In this document: piece after piece, positions 44,501-53,619 of the stretch
Layout of the letters: every line of letters begins with the position of its first letter
How positions within the stretch are numbered: the stretch's first letter is position 1
NCBI GenBank assembly: GCA_022410635.1
Contig: JAJVDF010000501.1
Span: 49,375 to 113,374 of the forward strand
Direction of reading: 5' to 3'
DNA from: Tretioscincus oriximinensis
Taxonomy: Eukaryota > Chordata > Lepidosauria > Squamata > Gymnophthalmidae
DNA: 64,000 nt
Notes under the pieces: model-generated
What the model was told of the DNA's origin: nothing
The model's input: the letters and a program-made list of their open reading frames with translations, nothing else
The model's database searches: none
Translations under genes and position numbers: made by a program

Positions 44501-47500
44501 TTGGATAATATTCTGCAGTGCTTGATAGTACGTGCTTAGGGGTAGTACAGTGTCTCTTATTAGGTTCCTAGGAAGGGCAATGAACAGAGGGGGAATCCTG
44601 TCTCGTTCCTCTGCAGGGCTCTGGAAGGAATGAACTGGAATAACACAACAATTTCTCTTCTGACCTGACTTCTCATCACCTTTGGATTCTAGCAGGGAGA
44701 GGCTTGCTTATCATCAAAGGAAGAAATAATGTTAAAATGGATGAGAGTCAGACAATCACTTCTTAATCTTTTTTAAAAAAAACTTCCTGCATCAGAGCAA
44801 GCTGTATGTTTGATATTGCAATTTCTGTTCATCTCAGCTGGACCAAAGTATTTTGATGACTCCAGCTTGGGGAAGATAAGTTCAAAGATGGAGTTAACGA
44901 GGCATGGTCCTCCAGATGTTGATGAATTGCCATTCCCTTCATTCCTTGCGATTACCCCAACTGGCTAGTTGCACTTCATTAGCACTTAGAGGCTTACATG
45001 ATGGCTGCATCCACACGAAGCTTTATCCTGGGCTGTCTTTCAGAATAGCCTGCCAACCACATGCTAGTGGGGCTTGCCATAGTCTATACTAGCATGTGGA
45101 TGGCCAAGATATGATCCAGAATAAGGCTCCATGTGGATGGGGCCATAATCTCTGGTCTACAGGGTTTCTGCTCACAAGGATGGCTGTAAAAGTATGGAGA
45201 TATTTCTGTAGTTGCGTGTGGGTGGGAGTGATCCAGTTGGAGAAGTCTCACTGGCTTGGAAAAAGGCCATATGCGTTTGGATAGTGTGTTACAAGACAAG
45301 CTTTGGGCCACCTTAGAGACCTAGGGGGATCTGTTTGGTGGCACAATTTTGTATCCCTTGCAAAACCACAGAAGCATATATATTTCTGTATGCTTCCCTG
45401 GGTTGAAACAACACCAGGCCAATGTAGATCTTTATAAATATAAAGAGATGCTTCTGCAACCCAAAATATCTCAACTTCATTTCCATGTTGATTTAGGTCC
45501 AATAAAAGGTAACTCAGTCTTTTAGAATATTGTTTCTTCAGGCAGTGATAAGTCTGGAAACCGTATTTCTCAATGGCTGTTGGTCATAAGATGCTGAAGA
45601 AGAAGAAAAACTCGGTTCTTATATCCCGCTTTTCTCACCTTTCAAAGGGACTCGAAACAGCTTACAAGGGTATTTTTGCCCAAAGACTTACATTTTATCT
45701 TCCCCACCAGGCCCTGTATCTACTTGCATTCAGTTGCAATTTCTTGCAATTAAGGCTTCCGAATAGCTGGGTTGGCTAGAGTACAGGTTAGTGAAAGGTG
45801 CTTACCCTCCCCACGTCCGACACAGGGCTTTGAAACCCCATCTCGCAGATGAGAAACAGATTCCTTAGCGTCTGAGCTATCAGTGCCTGTATTAATTCAT
45901 GTTTAACTTTTGTACTTTTCATCAAGTGCTTCCATTACTGGGAGATCAGATGACAATGGTTGTCTGCAGGCCTTCATGATGAGTTTCCATCAAAGTCTCT
46001 GATTGATTGGTTTAACCAAAAGATTCCATGGAGTTTGAATGTGCTGTGTTTCTTTCTGCCTACAGTGTGGCTGAATGCTGTAGCACCCCTTATTCTCTCA
46101 TTGGGCTCACATTCACGGTGTCCTACCTGGCCCTGGGACTTCTGAAGCTATGCAAGTTTTACCTGGCAGGCTATAGTGCCTTTCAGGAAGGCAATGTGAT
46201 GCACAGGTAAGTACAATGCTTAACTTCATTCTTACAATTTTCCATGTATGAATCTGAAACAGCATTTTCCAAACTGTGTTCCGTGAGACTTTAAGATTCT
46301 GCAAAAAACTAGCCTTCTTCCCAATCATGTGTCTTTTAAAAAGACTCACAGAACCCATAGGACCTAAAAAAATTCCATGTAGATTTAGCTCAAAATCTTA
46401 CTAGTGTGGTGATGTTTCTGCTAACATCTTCTTCCCTTTGTATTTGCTTGTAGAGGTGTGACAGAAGGTATGACCTTGCTGCTTCTCGCTCTTCAGACAG
46501 GCCTATTGGATCTTCAGCTCCTACAAAGAACGTTTCTTCTCAGCATCATTCTCTTCATTGTGGTGACATCCACTCTCCAATCTATGATCGAAATTGCTGA
46601 TCCCATAGTGTTGGGTCTGGCAGCTTCACAGAACAGGTACAGTCATTAATCTTCTCTAGGACTCACGTGGGTGCAAAGCTGGGATTGGCCAATCATTTAT
46701 ATTGGACTGCCTTAGCCACACTAAGGCCTGCAAATACTGTATATGCCATGGGAAAGCATTTGGAAACTGTCAGGATGGCATTTGAAAGAATAAAAGATGT
46801 AGGGATTTTTGAAAAATACATTTTTGTTTCACTAAAAATGTATAATTCAGACCAAAAGACACAACTAAATTCCTTTGTAAATAATAAACTAATAAAATGA
46901 AAATAAAAGTACAAAATTTAAACATGAATTAATACACTGAAAGGCCCTTTCTATACCCACCCATGATCCAGCATCCTGGCTGGCACACTGCCTTATGCCC
47001 AGAAGTCTTAGGTGGTTAACAATAAAATCATAATTAACGTTTTAAAAACAACCGTAGGAAAGGGATAACTGTTTTTCTTTTAGCCAAAGGCCAGGTTAAA
47101 GACATGCATCTTTCATGACTTTCTGATGAATCCAGATTTAGAGACGTTCCTGCCTGTCCCTGCAACCTTGAGACGTTACCTAAATATTCTTATTTATAAA
47201 TAAATATCTGGTAATATTTCTTCACAGCAGAGTTCATCAGTTATATAGGCAATGCTTAGAACCCCCAGCTGCTTTTCCTTGCAGCAAAAATGACAAATAG
47301 AGTCCACACCAGCCTATCGTTCACAAGGAAGGCATTTATTCTTCTATACAAGTTGCAGTAACAAAAATACATAAGTCTTTTTGACTATGTTTGTTTCTAC
47401 TCACAACCCTTTTCACACAACACACTCTTTGGATGTCCAGTCATAAAAGCACAGGCGAAACCAGGCACAGGGGCATTGCTACAAAACTGGACAGCAATTA

Positions 47501-50500
47501 AATTGTCTCCTAGTAGCTTATCTCATACAGATAACATAACTACTCGTGAGTTCTTTTCCAAACTCAAAGCTAAGTAGATCTTGTGACCTACATAGGTACT
47601 GTACAGAAACTTTTGTTTTGTTCTGGAAAGCATGTTTTAAACATATACAGACCTTAACAAGATAAACATCCAGTTCTTCAATGATTTCGTCCACAATCAA
47701 AGCAATTGCCCCCCCCCCTTTAGTACAATCACCACGTGGTGGTCTCTGAATCAAAGATCAGGGCTAGCAGGAGTAAGTTTTTCATCAGCCCTCAGAAAAG
47801 GATTATCTGTTGGCTTTCTGACCTGGTCTCCTCTGTCCTTGCAGAAGCTTCTGGAAGCACTTCCGAGGGGTAAGCATGTGTGTCTTCCTTCTGCTCTTTC
47901 CTGGCTTTATGGCGTACAAGATTGCCCACTTCTTCCACATGGACTTCTGGCTCCTGATTCTTGTCTCAAGTTGCATGCTGACCTCACTGCAGGTACCTTT
48001 TTGGCATTCTGCTGCTCAACTTTGATTCTACGAAATAACATGGGGGGGGGGGCATGTTCCCTGTTACTTACCTTCCACATAGAATGGGGCAATTAATTTG
48101 GATCACTGGAAGATTTGATTAAACAGATCTTCCTATGGGTCCAGATACAGAACATGGAAGCATGTAAAAGATATACCTGTGTTTTCTGAAGTACAGGGGG
48201 ACCTGTTCAACAGCGCACCAAAGCACACCACCGAAATGCATCCCCCGAGAGTTCCAAGCTAAGAATTTTCATTCTTACCTTCAGAACCCTTGGAGGCCTA
48301 TCCTATCCAAACCCACTAATGCATGAAGAAAGGTCCTACATTGTATCTCCAAGAAGACCATATTGGAAGGCGGAGGAAATAGGAGCAGTAGAAAATGTTT
48401 GCCTAGTTCAGTTCTATGGGGTTAATGAACCTAAAGCACCCAGCATAACTCTGGGGACCTGAATTGATGTCTTTCCAGCAAGGTCTCCTTATTCTTGTAT
48501 ATAATACACAAAGATCTCACAATCAGTTCTTGGATGGAAATCAAACAGCTGATATTGGACTTTAAGGTTCTAATGGGACTGGAATATGCCTTCTGTTATC
48601 ACCTGAAAAGTCTTTGGCTTCCCTCAACTAGGCACCTTTGCCATCTGAGAAACAGGCAGTGTTTCAGAAAGGATGGCTTAATGTCTGTTTTTACGTTGTT
48701 TGAAAATAGTACTCCCAGATTTTGATGGGCTATCAAAACATGTGTTAGAATGAAAAATACAGATAAAACTGCATATATTACAACAAAATACTTTAAAATA
48801 CTTATTTCAAGCTAAAATCAGCGTATGCCCTGGAAGAGGAAAGTCAATAGGATGGCAAATCATTAAGTCTCATTCCCACCCCAGTGATAAGACCATAGCC
48901 GTTTAGGTCTACAAGGATGCAGAATTAACTTATTTTCAAAAGATGGTCTTTCCTTTTGTGGCCCCCATGCCCTGGAAAAGCCTCCTTGTGGAGCTTTGTT
49001 TTTTTTATCCCACTGTATATTGGAAGGTCTCATGGTGGACAGCAGTAACAAAGACAGAGTACTATGGAATTAGAAAAGATGCAAGACAAGAACGATCAAG
49101 AGGTTGAACAAAATCCCACAGTGGTACAAAAGGCTGAGAGCTTTGTTGTTTCAGCAGAGATATCAGAGTTTGTGGCCTCATGTCATCCGTGAAGAAGGGT
49201 GAGCGCTCCTCTACTTGGCCTTAGCTTCAGTCATCTCAGCTGTTTGAAAGCAAAGACATTTGCAAATAGATAAATGGGTGCCACCACAATGTGTTAGGAT
49301 GATAGAATAAATGTAAAAAATAACACTTTGAGTGAGAAGGGTATGGTATAAAAACCAGATTCTTCTTTCAAACTCAAGCTGCAACATCTGAGTTCCTTTA
49401 GCCGTAAAATACATTCCTTTAGCCCTAAAAGTATTTACGAAGTGACTGGATAGAAGCCTCTTTAGAAAGGTGTGAATCCAACAAAGCGTGCTTGCTCCCT
49501 GTTTATATAACTCCATGCCTTCAAAATACTGGGAGCAAACTGGGCATGAAGGGAATACTCTTCTTCTAAATCTTTGTGTGTGACAGAATGTTTGTCTTAA
49601 TGGGCCTTTCCACATTTACCAGTAGAATGGACTACAACACCACATAGCCTGCTTTTAGACCATTTTTTCCTGTACTTCACAGTGCACTAAGCCTCACCTT
49701 TGTAGGCACTTGCATCTTAGACATAATTTGGCCTGGTCTAGATCATTCATATCAGGATATCTATAGATTTTTTTAATAAACCAGTCAGGGAGGCATGCTG
49801 AAGGGTGCATACCTCTCTGTAGGCCAATGCCGCAAGGGGACTCATTTCTTCGAAACACCAAATTGTGCTGCCAAAATAGTTCCTCTAGTTTTCTGAGACC
49901 AGGATGTTTCATTCTGGCTGTTGAAGCCCTCTTTGGGGCAGCAGGAGCAGTTCCAGCTGGAACAATGGCCCATCACAAAGTACAGAAACAGCCAATGAGA
50001 CTGGACCTTCGATATAAAATCCCCTGGGACGTCTTAGAACTGAGAAACATCCTCCTTGTCTTTGCAGGTGATGGGAACCCTCTTCATCTACACCCTCTTC
50101 ATAATAGAGCTTTTCCAGGACACCCCAATAGAGAAGATGGACGAGATCATCTACTATGTCAATGCTGTCAGCCGTGTGCTGGAATTCCTGGTGGCTGTCT
50201 GTGTGGTGGCTTACGGCACTTGGGAGTCAATTTTCGGAGAGTGGAGCTGGATGGGTGCCTCTGTCATCATCATCCATTGTTATTTTAATGTGTGGCTGCG
50301 GGCCCAGTCTGGCTGGAAGAGCTTTTTACTACGTCGAGAAGCAGCCAAAAAAATGGGTTTGCTACAAAGGGCGACACGGGGGCAACTGGAGAATCACAAT
50401 GATGTTTGTGCCATTTGTTTCCAGGTGAGTTGCAATTGGCTGCAAGCCAGATCTCTGGCCAACTTCCATTTCCTTTTTTTATGATTGCTGGACATCATAA

Positions 50501-52687
50501 GATCATGTCAACCTTCAGATCCCATCCATGTGCTATATTGAGTTCCACATCCTTGCTGTAAATGAGTGTGGCTGTATTTTCACAAACGTTCCCATTTTGA
50601 TTTCTCCCCCATAATCTGTTCAAGATTTCCAGGGCACAAAACTGAGACATTTGCTTCTCTTGGTGTGAGGAAAAATAGGAGACTCAGATATTTATTTATG
50701 GAGACATAATGGCAAAATAAGCTTTTCTGCTTGCCTCCAAATAGTGGGATAATTATTGAACTAGAAAATATTTTGGAAACGCTGTAAAAACTACATTTTC
50801 CCCATTTTTGCATAGACCAGACTGCAGACTTTAATTATTAGGAAAATCAATATAGAAATAAATACTGTAAGCCTGCTTCTCAATTTAAGTTCAGTTCTAG
50901 TTTTAAGGGCAGCTTTTAAACTATGCTTTAAGTGTAGGCTTTAGTTCTGTGTAAAAAGCTTTTTATACCTCTCTGAAACACAGGGTGCAAGTGCTCAGGA
51001 GGCAGGATTGCTGAAGGTGAGGCATACACAGTCCCAGAGAGACTTGCTTGTCCATTTATATAATGCATGTTTACTTTCCTGCTTTTGAAAAACAAATTGC
51101 AATTCCCAGGACTCTTATTTGTTGCAAATCCCACTTCAAAAGCTCCACTCACAAAGATCTGCTAATAAGAAGACCCCCAGTGTGTTGAACCCCTTATATG
51201 ACAGCCTATATCAGTGATGCCTAGGTACTGCTTCCAGGTTGTAGACAAGAAGCCTCCAAACCCATTTGCAGATTTTTCATGAGATGCTCAGGAGCCAGTA
51301 ATGGGCCGTAATGTGAGGATGCTAGGCTAGATGGATTGTAGCTTGATTGTAGCTTATGAATTACTGGGTACACCCTCTGTGTTGGAGAGACAGGCAGTAT
51401 GCTTTTAAAGGTAATTTGAGAGAGTTGAGAGCAGATATTGGTTTGCCTTTTCCTTTTATTTGATAAGCCCAGAAGTCATTGGTGGGCCACTGTGCTGTCC
51501 AGGTGCTGGTCCAAATGGGCTGTGACATGATCCAGGGAGGCTCCTTCTATGTTCTTATGTTCCACATATTCATGCTAATGACACCTTGCGTGTTGATGGC
51601 CAGTGTGCAAGAATTCCTTTGGAAATTTTCACAGGTTCATTTCCTTTATTACCACTCTGAACAATTTTATCTCATCAGAAAACTTGACCACACTTGATTT
51701 ACAGATCACTTTCCAAAATGTTTAAATGTGATCTGGAAATGAAGCATGGGCAGTGGAATGGCATTTTGCTCTCACAGTAGATGACCACTGTGAAAGCAGA
51801 ATATTGGACTAGATGTGATGTGCGTTCAGCCTAGCAGGGTGTTGCTTACAGTCTCAGGTTCTTACATTTTGTACAATATGTGGGTTGTGAAATTACTGAA
51901 TTGTCACTCATGGTTTCTGTTGTGTTTGCTAATCGTAACTTGTCTATTTCAGGAAATGGCTGTGGCTGTCATCATGCCATGTCGCCACTTCTTCCATGAA
52001 GGCTGCTTACGGAAGTGGTTCTACGTGCAGGACACCTGTCCCCTTTGCCACCAGCCAGTCAGGCTGGTTGCTAGTGAAGAGCCTCACACAAGCCCAGTCT
52101 TTGCTGAAGAGGCAGCCCCAGTACCAGAGTGGGAAGGCGCACCTATCCCTGAAGGGATGGGTTCCCTGGCTCAGAAGAACACAGAAGGTTTGGGTGATGG
52201 CAGAACTGAGGAATCAGGAGATTTGTGTAGGACAGAACAGCAAAGCCCTCAAGAAGGGCTGCAGTCATTTTGCAATTCTAAGAGGTCAGATATGGGTGTT
52301 CCTGACAACCGAGAAGAAGGTGCATCTACCACGGCACAAGGTGGGTGTCAGGAGGGCTTTGAACGGGAGCAGACACCTGTTCTCCAAAGCCCTGTAGCAC
52401 AGCATTCAGAAGACTGTCTTGGCTGGTTGGCAGAGTCAACAGCTTCACAACAAGATGCTTCCAACAGCAGCACTTTCCAGGGAAGGTTTGAGCATCCCAG
52501 CACACAAGGACATACTAGGCTTCACAAATCTCTGGAAATCCCACCTGAGGTCCCTTCACAAAGCACAATAGAGAACTTGGACAGAAACCACAGACAAAGT
52601 GACACCACCAGGCAAGTCTCAGAGATTGATTCTCATGACAATACGAAAAAGCATTCAGATTCTGGCACTACAGCCTTCTCTTCCTAG
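35385..52687 (+). CDS. RNF145-like: RNF145-like multi-pass RING-H2 E3 ubiquitin ligase (10 exons, 781 aa)
   Basis: The joined coding exons are 35385-35550, 37498-37606, 39037-39128, 43243-43478, 44260-44438, 46066-46206, 46454-46636, 47845-47992, 50068-50424 and 51953-52687. All introns are GT-AG and the 2346-nt frame is continuous. The product matches RNF145 along its length: N-terminal VPSIVLLDLLYRWDV (14-28), a long polytopic membrane region (about 56-500), AECCSTPYSL and EIADPIVL blocks, and RING-H2 with C532, C535, C547, H549, H552, C555, C566 and C569 all present. RNF145, like TRC8/RNF139, is an ER ligase linked to sterol sensing and to INSIG and HMG-CoA reductase degradation. The YLYF-type motif reads YLYI at 75-78. 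The post-RING tail of about 210 residues is roughly twice the mammalian RNF145 tail. Divergence (for example F536 and R548 in the RING) suggests a paralogue of RNF145 rather than RNF145 itself. The start has caccATGc context. Confidence 0.9.
36129..36270. repeat. Palindromic MITE-like repeat (family D), intron 1
   Basis: The left arm GCCCTAGGCTCTATTCTGGG... pairs with the right arm ...CCCAAAATAAAGCCTAGTACATACAGGGC. Transcription of the gene would place this as an imperfect hairpin in the pre-mRNA. Confidence 0.55.
36271..36985 (-). repeat. Three old L3-like LINE fragments in tandem, intron 1
   Basis: Segments at about 36271-36480, 36482-36690 and 36692-36985 each start with a phrase like AAGAGAAACCnTnCTGGATCAGG and continue with the reverse-oriented 3' UTR order. 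They are diverged. Confidence 0.55.
37498..37606 (+). CDS. RNF145-like: RNF145-like exon 2 (YLYI motif)
   Basis: The acceptor is TTCTTTTTCAG|GT and the donor CCCG|GTAAGA. This exon encodes residues 56-92, including the membrane segment with LYLYILTVLLLYVGHQ. The motif equivalent to the family's YLYF is YLYI here. Confidence 0.9.
37607..39036 (+). other. RNF145-like intron 2
   Basis: The intron is 1.43 kb. It contains a diverged plus-oriented L3-like fragment at about 38205-38575 (GGTTTCAATAAGAGGTGCCTAGGTACTGCC; ends AGGGCTCTTCTTATC). Otherwise nothing is recognised. Confidence 0.7.
39037..39128 (+). CDS. RNF145-like: RNF145-like exon 3
   Basis: The acceptor is CATTTCAG|GGAC and the donor ACAG|GTGAGA. 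It encodes DYIRHEMEHGFHGAVYSDPV and the following ALSHFATAL, a conserved lumenal/cytosolic loop of the family. Confidence 0.9.
39325..39713 (+). mobile_element. RTE-BovB LINE 3' fragment, intron 3
   Basis: The sequence follows the BovB 3' region in order: AAGAATTGGACCACAAGAATG, TTCCTTGGACTGCAATGAGA, GGAAATCAATCCTGA, GCTGGGAAAGAATGAAG, AAGGGGACGACCAAGGATGAAG and GTCACAAAGAGTCAGACATGACCAAACAACTGAG. It ends in an (ACA)-like tail. Stops and indels disrupt it. Confidence 0.85.
39902..41985 (-). mobile_element. L3-like CR1-superfamily LINE, long 5'-truncated copy, intron 3
   Basis: Reading on the minus strand from 41985, SDHNTITFNLNV is the last endonuclease motif. A linker follows (WQTKCKVVVRDAKKNFEKHI). 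RT motifs come next: SPGQDGIHP, TPIFKKGSQGVPGNYRPVSL, VYLDFQKAFDKVPQQ, SGVPQGSVLGPLLFNIFINDL and FADDTKL. Then come KDLGVLVNNSMKMSTHC and ILGIIRKGIENK. It then jumps by internal deletion (near 40240-40260) to the shared 3' end ending in TTCTTATG-type sequence near 39905. Frameshifts near 40537 and 40940 inactivate it. It links the short '3' end' repeats of this window to their parent LINE. Confidence 0.9.
42170..42800 (+). repeat. L3-like LINE fragment interrupted by SINE-B
   Basis: The left part (AAATTATGCATGAGGTG ... GACAGACAAGAGGAAG) and right part (GTAATTTACTACCAGAAAACATGG ... GGGGCTCCTCTTATATTC) are consecutive pieces of one plus-oriented copy, separated by the SINE at 42341-42555. Confidence 0.65.
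42341..42555 (+). repeat. tRNA-derived SINE-B copy with A and B boxes
   Basis: The A-box TGGTATAACGG is at 42347-42357 and the B-box GGTTTGATTCC at 42391-42401, one mismatch from GGTTCGANTCC. The body AGCTGGGTGACTTTGAGTCAATCAC follows squamate Sauria/ACA-type SINEs as I know them. Confidence 0.75.
43243..43478 (+). CDS. RNF145-like: RNF145-like exon 4
   Basis: The acceptor is TTTCCCAG|GTCA and the donor GAG|GTAAGG (phase 0). It encodes membrane segments with KQVWLFCAPLLPLAARLCC and the VLPTINNFAAALTVLEVFY block. Confidence 0.9.
43479..44259 (+). other. RNF145-like intron 4
   Basis: The intron is 0.78 kb and no repeat is recognised. Confidence 0.8.
44260..44438 (+). CDS. RNF145-like: RNF145-like exon 5
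   Basis: The acceptor is CCTTCTAG|GTGC and the donor AGCAG|GTAGAA. It encodes LEVYRLVALGMSLWKQ and the adjoining VFWLALFTLQ membrane segment. Confidence 0.9.
45001..45146. repeat. Palindromic MITE-like repeat (family D), intron 5
   Basis: The left end ATGGCTGCATCCACACGAAG and right end ATGTGGATGGGGCCAT are inverted repeats. Pairing extends inwards through CCACATGCTAGT and ACTAGCATGTGG, giving a long imperfect hairpin. Confidence 0.65.
45593..45895 (-). repeat. tRNA-derived SINE-A copy, intron 5
   Basis: The reverse-oriented body (CTTTTCTCACCTTTCAAAGG ... GAATAGCTGGGTTGGCTAGAG) ends in a tRNA-like head (TCTGAGCTATCAGTGCCTG). Confidence 0.75.
46066..46206 (+). CDS. RNF145-like: RNF145-like exon 6
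   Basis: The acceptor is TGCCTACAG|TGTG and the donor CACAG|GTAAGT. It encodes the highly conserved VAECCSTPYSLIGLTFTVS and LCKFYLAGYSAF blocks. Confidence 0.92.
46454..46636 (+). CDS. RNF145-like: RNF145-like exon 7
   Basis: The acceptor is GCTTGTAG|AGGT; the next AG, two bases later, would break the frame. The donor is AACAG|GTACAG. It encodes GVTEGMTLLLLALQTGLLDL and SMIEIADPIVLGLAAS. Confidence 0.92.
46637..47844 (+). other. RNF145-like intron 7
   Basis: The intron is 1.2 kb. A family-C fragment lies at about 46975-47115 (TTAACAATAAAATCATAATT and AAGGCCAGGTTAAAGACATGC). Positions 47230-47720 hold unassigned sequence. Confidence 0.7.
47845..47992 (+). CDS. RNF145-like: RNF145-like exon 8
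   Basis: The acceptor is TCCTTGCAG|AAGC and the donor CTGCAG|GTACCT (phase 0). It encodes SFWKHFRGVSMCVFLLLFPG and HFFHMDFWLLILVSS. Confidence 0.92.
47993..50067 (+). other. RNF145-like intron 8
   Basis: The intron is 2.07 kb. It includes a decayed SINE-A relative at about 49215-49365. A stretch at about 49750-49910 resembles 57990-58085 (AAATTGTG...CCAAAATnAGTTCCnCTAG) and is an unclassified repeat. Confidence 0.7.
50068..50424 (+). CDS. RNF145-like: RNF145-like exon 9 (last membrane segments, first RING cysteines)
   Basis: The acceptor is CTTTGCAG|GTGA and the donor TTCCAG|GTGAGT (phase 0). It encodes residues 419-537: MGTLFIYTLFIIELFQ, DEIIYYVNAVSRVLEFLVAV, the cytosolic WLRAQSGWKSFLLRREA and HNDVCAICFQ. 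The first two zinc ligands, C532 and C535, are here. Confidence 0.93.
50425..51952 (+). other. RNF145-like intron 9
   Basis: The intron is 1.53 kb and divides the RING finger. Two plus-oriented L3-like fragments occupy about 51190-51345 and 51355-51570 (CTAGATGGATTGTAGC; GATCCAGGGAGGCTCCTTCTATGTTCTTATG). Confidence 0.75.
51953..52687 (+). CDS. RNF145-like: RNF145-like exon 10 (RING remainder and C-terminal tail)
   Basis: The acceptor is TGTCTATTTCAG|GAAA and the stop is TAG at 52685-52687. It encodes residues 538-781. MPCRHFFHEGC, then WFYVQDTCPLCHQP supply C547, H549, H552, C555, C566 and C569. The remaining 200 or so residues are hydrophilic, rich in Glu, Gln, Ser and Thr, without a recognisable domain, and likely disordered. 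Confidence 0.93.
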   Translation, partial: EMAVAVIMPCRHFFHEGCLRKWFYVQDTCPLCHQPVRLVASEEPHTSPVFAEEAAPVPEWEGAPIPEGMGSLAQKNTEGLGDGRTEESGDLCRTEQQSPQEGLQSFCNSKRSDMGVPDNREEGASTTAQGGCQEGFEREQTPVLQSPVAQHSEDCLGWLAESTASQQDASNSSTFQGRFEHPSTQGHTRLHKSLEIPPEVPSQSTIENLDRNHRQSDTTRQVSEIDSHDNTKKHSDSGTTAFSS

Positions 52688-53390
52688 TCCTAATTTGCCA
52701 TCTTCTTTTCTTTCAAGACTGATGTGTTTAGATTACTGCTGCCAGGGAAACGGATCCATTTATTTGGAACAGAGGTTCTTAATCTGGTCCTTGGTCCTGA
52801 TACAGTATGCTGGGAGTGGAATATTGGGAACTGTGGTTTTGTTAGCCTGGCAAAGAATGCAGGGAATAAATATATTGGGAATAATTCAGGAACTTGGAGG
52901 GAACACAGTATGTGTCAAAGACAAAAGGTTCTTTTTGTGGTTAGCAAAAGAGACGACGGACTCTGCTCTACCCACTTGCTAGGAGTGGAGCAATTTCTTT
53001 CCCCTTTTTGCTGCAATCACTGAGGATCTCTGCTAGTTGCAGCACAGGTATCCACCAATATGTGACATGCTGTCTGTATGTTTTTAAAGTGAATGCTGAA
53101 ACCCACAGTGGCAAGTGATGGCAGAGTTCTATGGTTGCCTCTCCAAGTTAGCCATGCTTCTGCCTTCGAATCCCTGGAGGTGAACAGATAACAGCATCTC
53201 AGATCCCTCCTATGAAATACAGGAGTTTTCACAGGATGTTTTGGATCCCTTGGTGAAGCATGGTCTGGCCACTTTCAGCCAACCTTCAGACTACCAATTA
53301 TGTGTTGCCTCATAGAGTACGTATTGCCACCTATATCAACATTTAGACTCTTGCTTGCAAGCTAAATAAAACAAATTTCAAAAAGCATAT
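52688..53390 (+). other. RNF145-like 3' UTR (inferred)
   Basis: After the stop the sequence has no further coding signal. AATAAA occurs at 52865-52870 and at 53365-53370. The second is better placed for the main 3' end. The cleavage site is inferred. Confidence 0.6.
53365..53370 (+). terminator. Poly(A) signal AATAAA
   Basis: This is a canonical hexamer 678 bases after the stop codon, in AT-rich context. An alternative upstream hexamer lies at 52865. Confidence 0.6.
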
Positions 53391-53489
53391 GGCCCAATTT
53401 TCAATTTTGAGTGAGAAGACCCCAGAACTGGTCCTGTTCAGAGGTGCTAAGTTATAGATACAATTCATGGTAGCATGTTTTAGGACCAA

Positions 53490-53610
53490 AGAACCTCTAC
53501 TTGATCAAGCCTATCTTGTTCAGCGTCCCGTCTCACACAGTGCCTAAGCAGTTCATGTATTAGTAGAACCATCACTTTCTCTCAACTCAGTGCAATTTTG
53601 AAATACAGTT
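53490..53610 (-). repeat. Old L3-like LINE fragment
   Basis: GCGTCCCGTCTCACACAGTGCC marks a diverged reverse-oriented copy. Confidence 0.5.
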
Positions 53611-53619
53611 ATCCCTTTT

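Larger units (their letters stand above)
44439..46065 (+). other. RNF145-like intron 5
   Basis: The intron is 1.63 kb. It holds a family-D palindrome (45001-45146) and a SINE-A copy (45593-45895). Confidence 0.8.

Noticed and set aside
46455..46636. Alternative exon 7 acceptor two bases downstream (AG at 46454-46455)
   Set aside because: Using it would shift the frame and destroy the conserved GVTEGMTLL block, whereas 46454 keeps phase 2 across the junction.
52865..52870. Early AATAAA as the main poly(A) signal
   Set aside because: It is possible as an alternative, but it lies in a less U/GU-favourable context than 53365. Without transcript data I keep the downstream site as the principal one.
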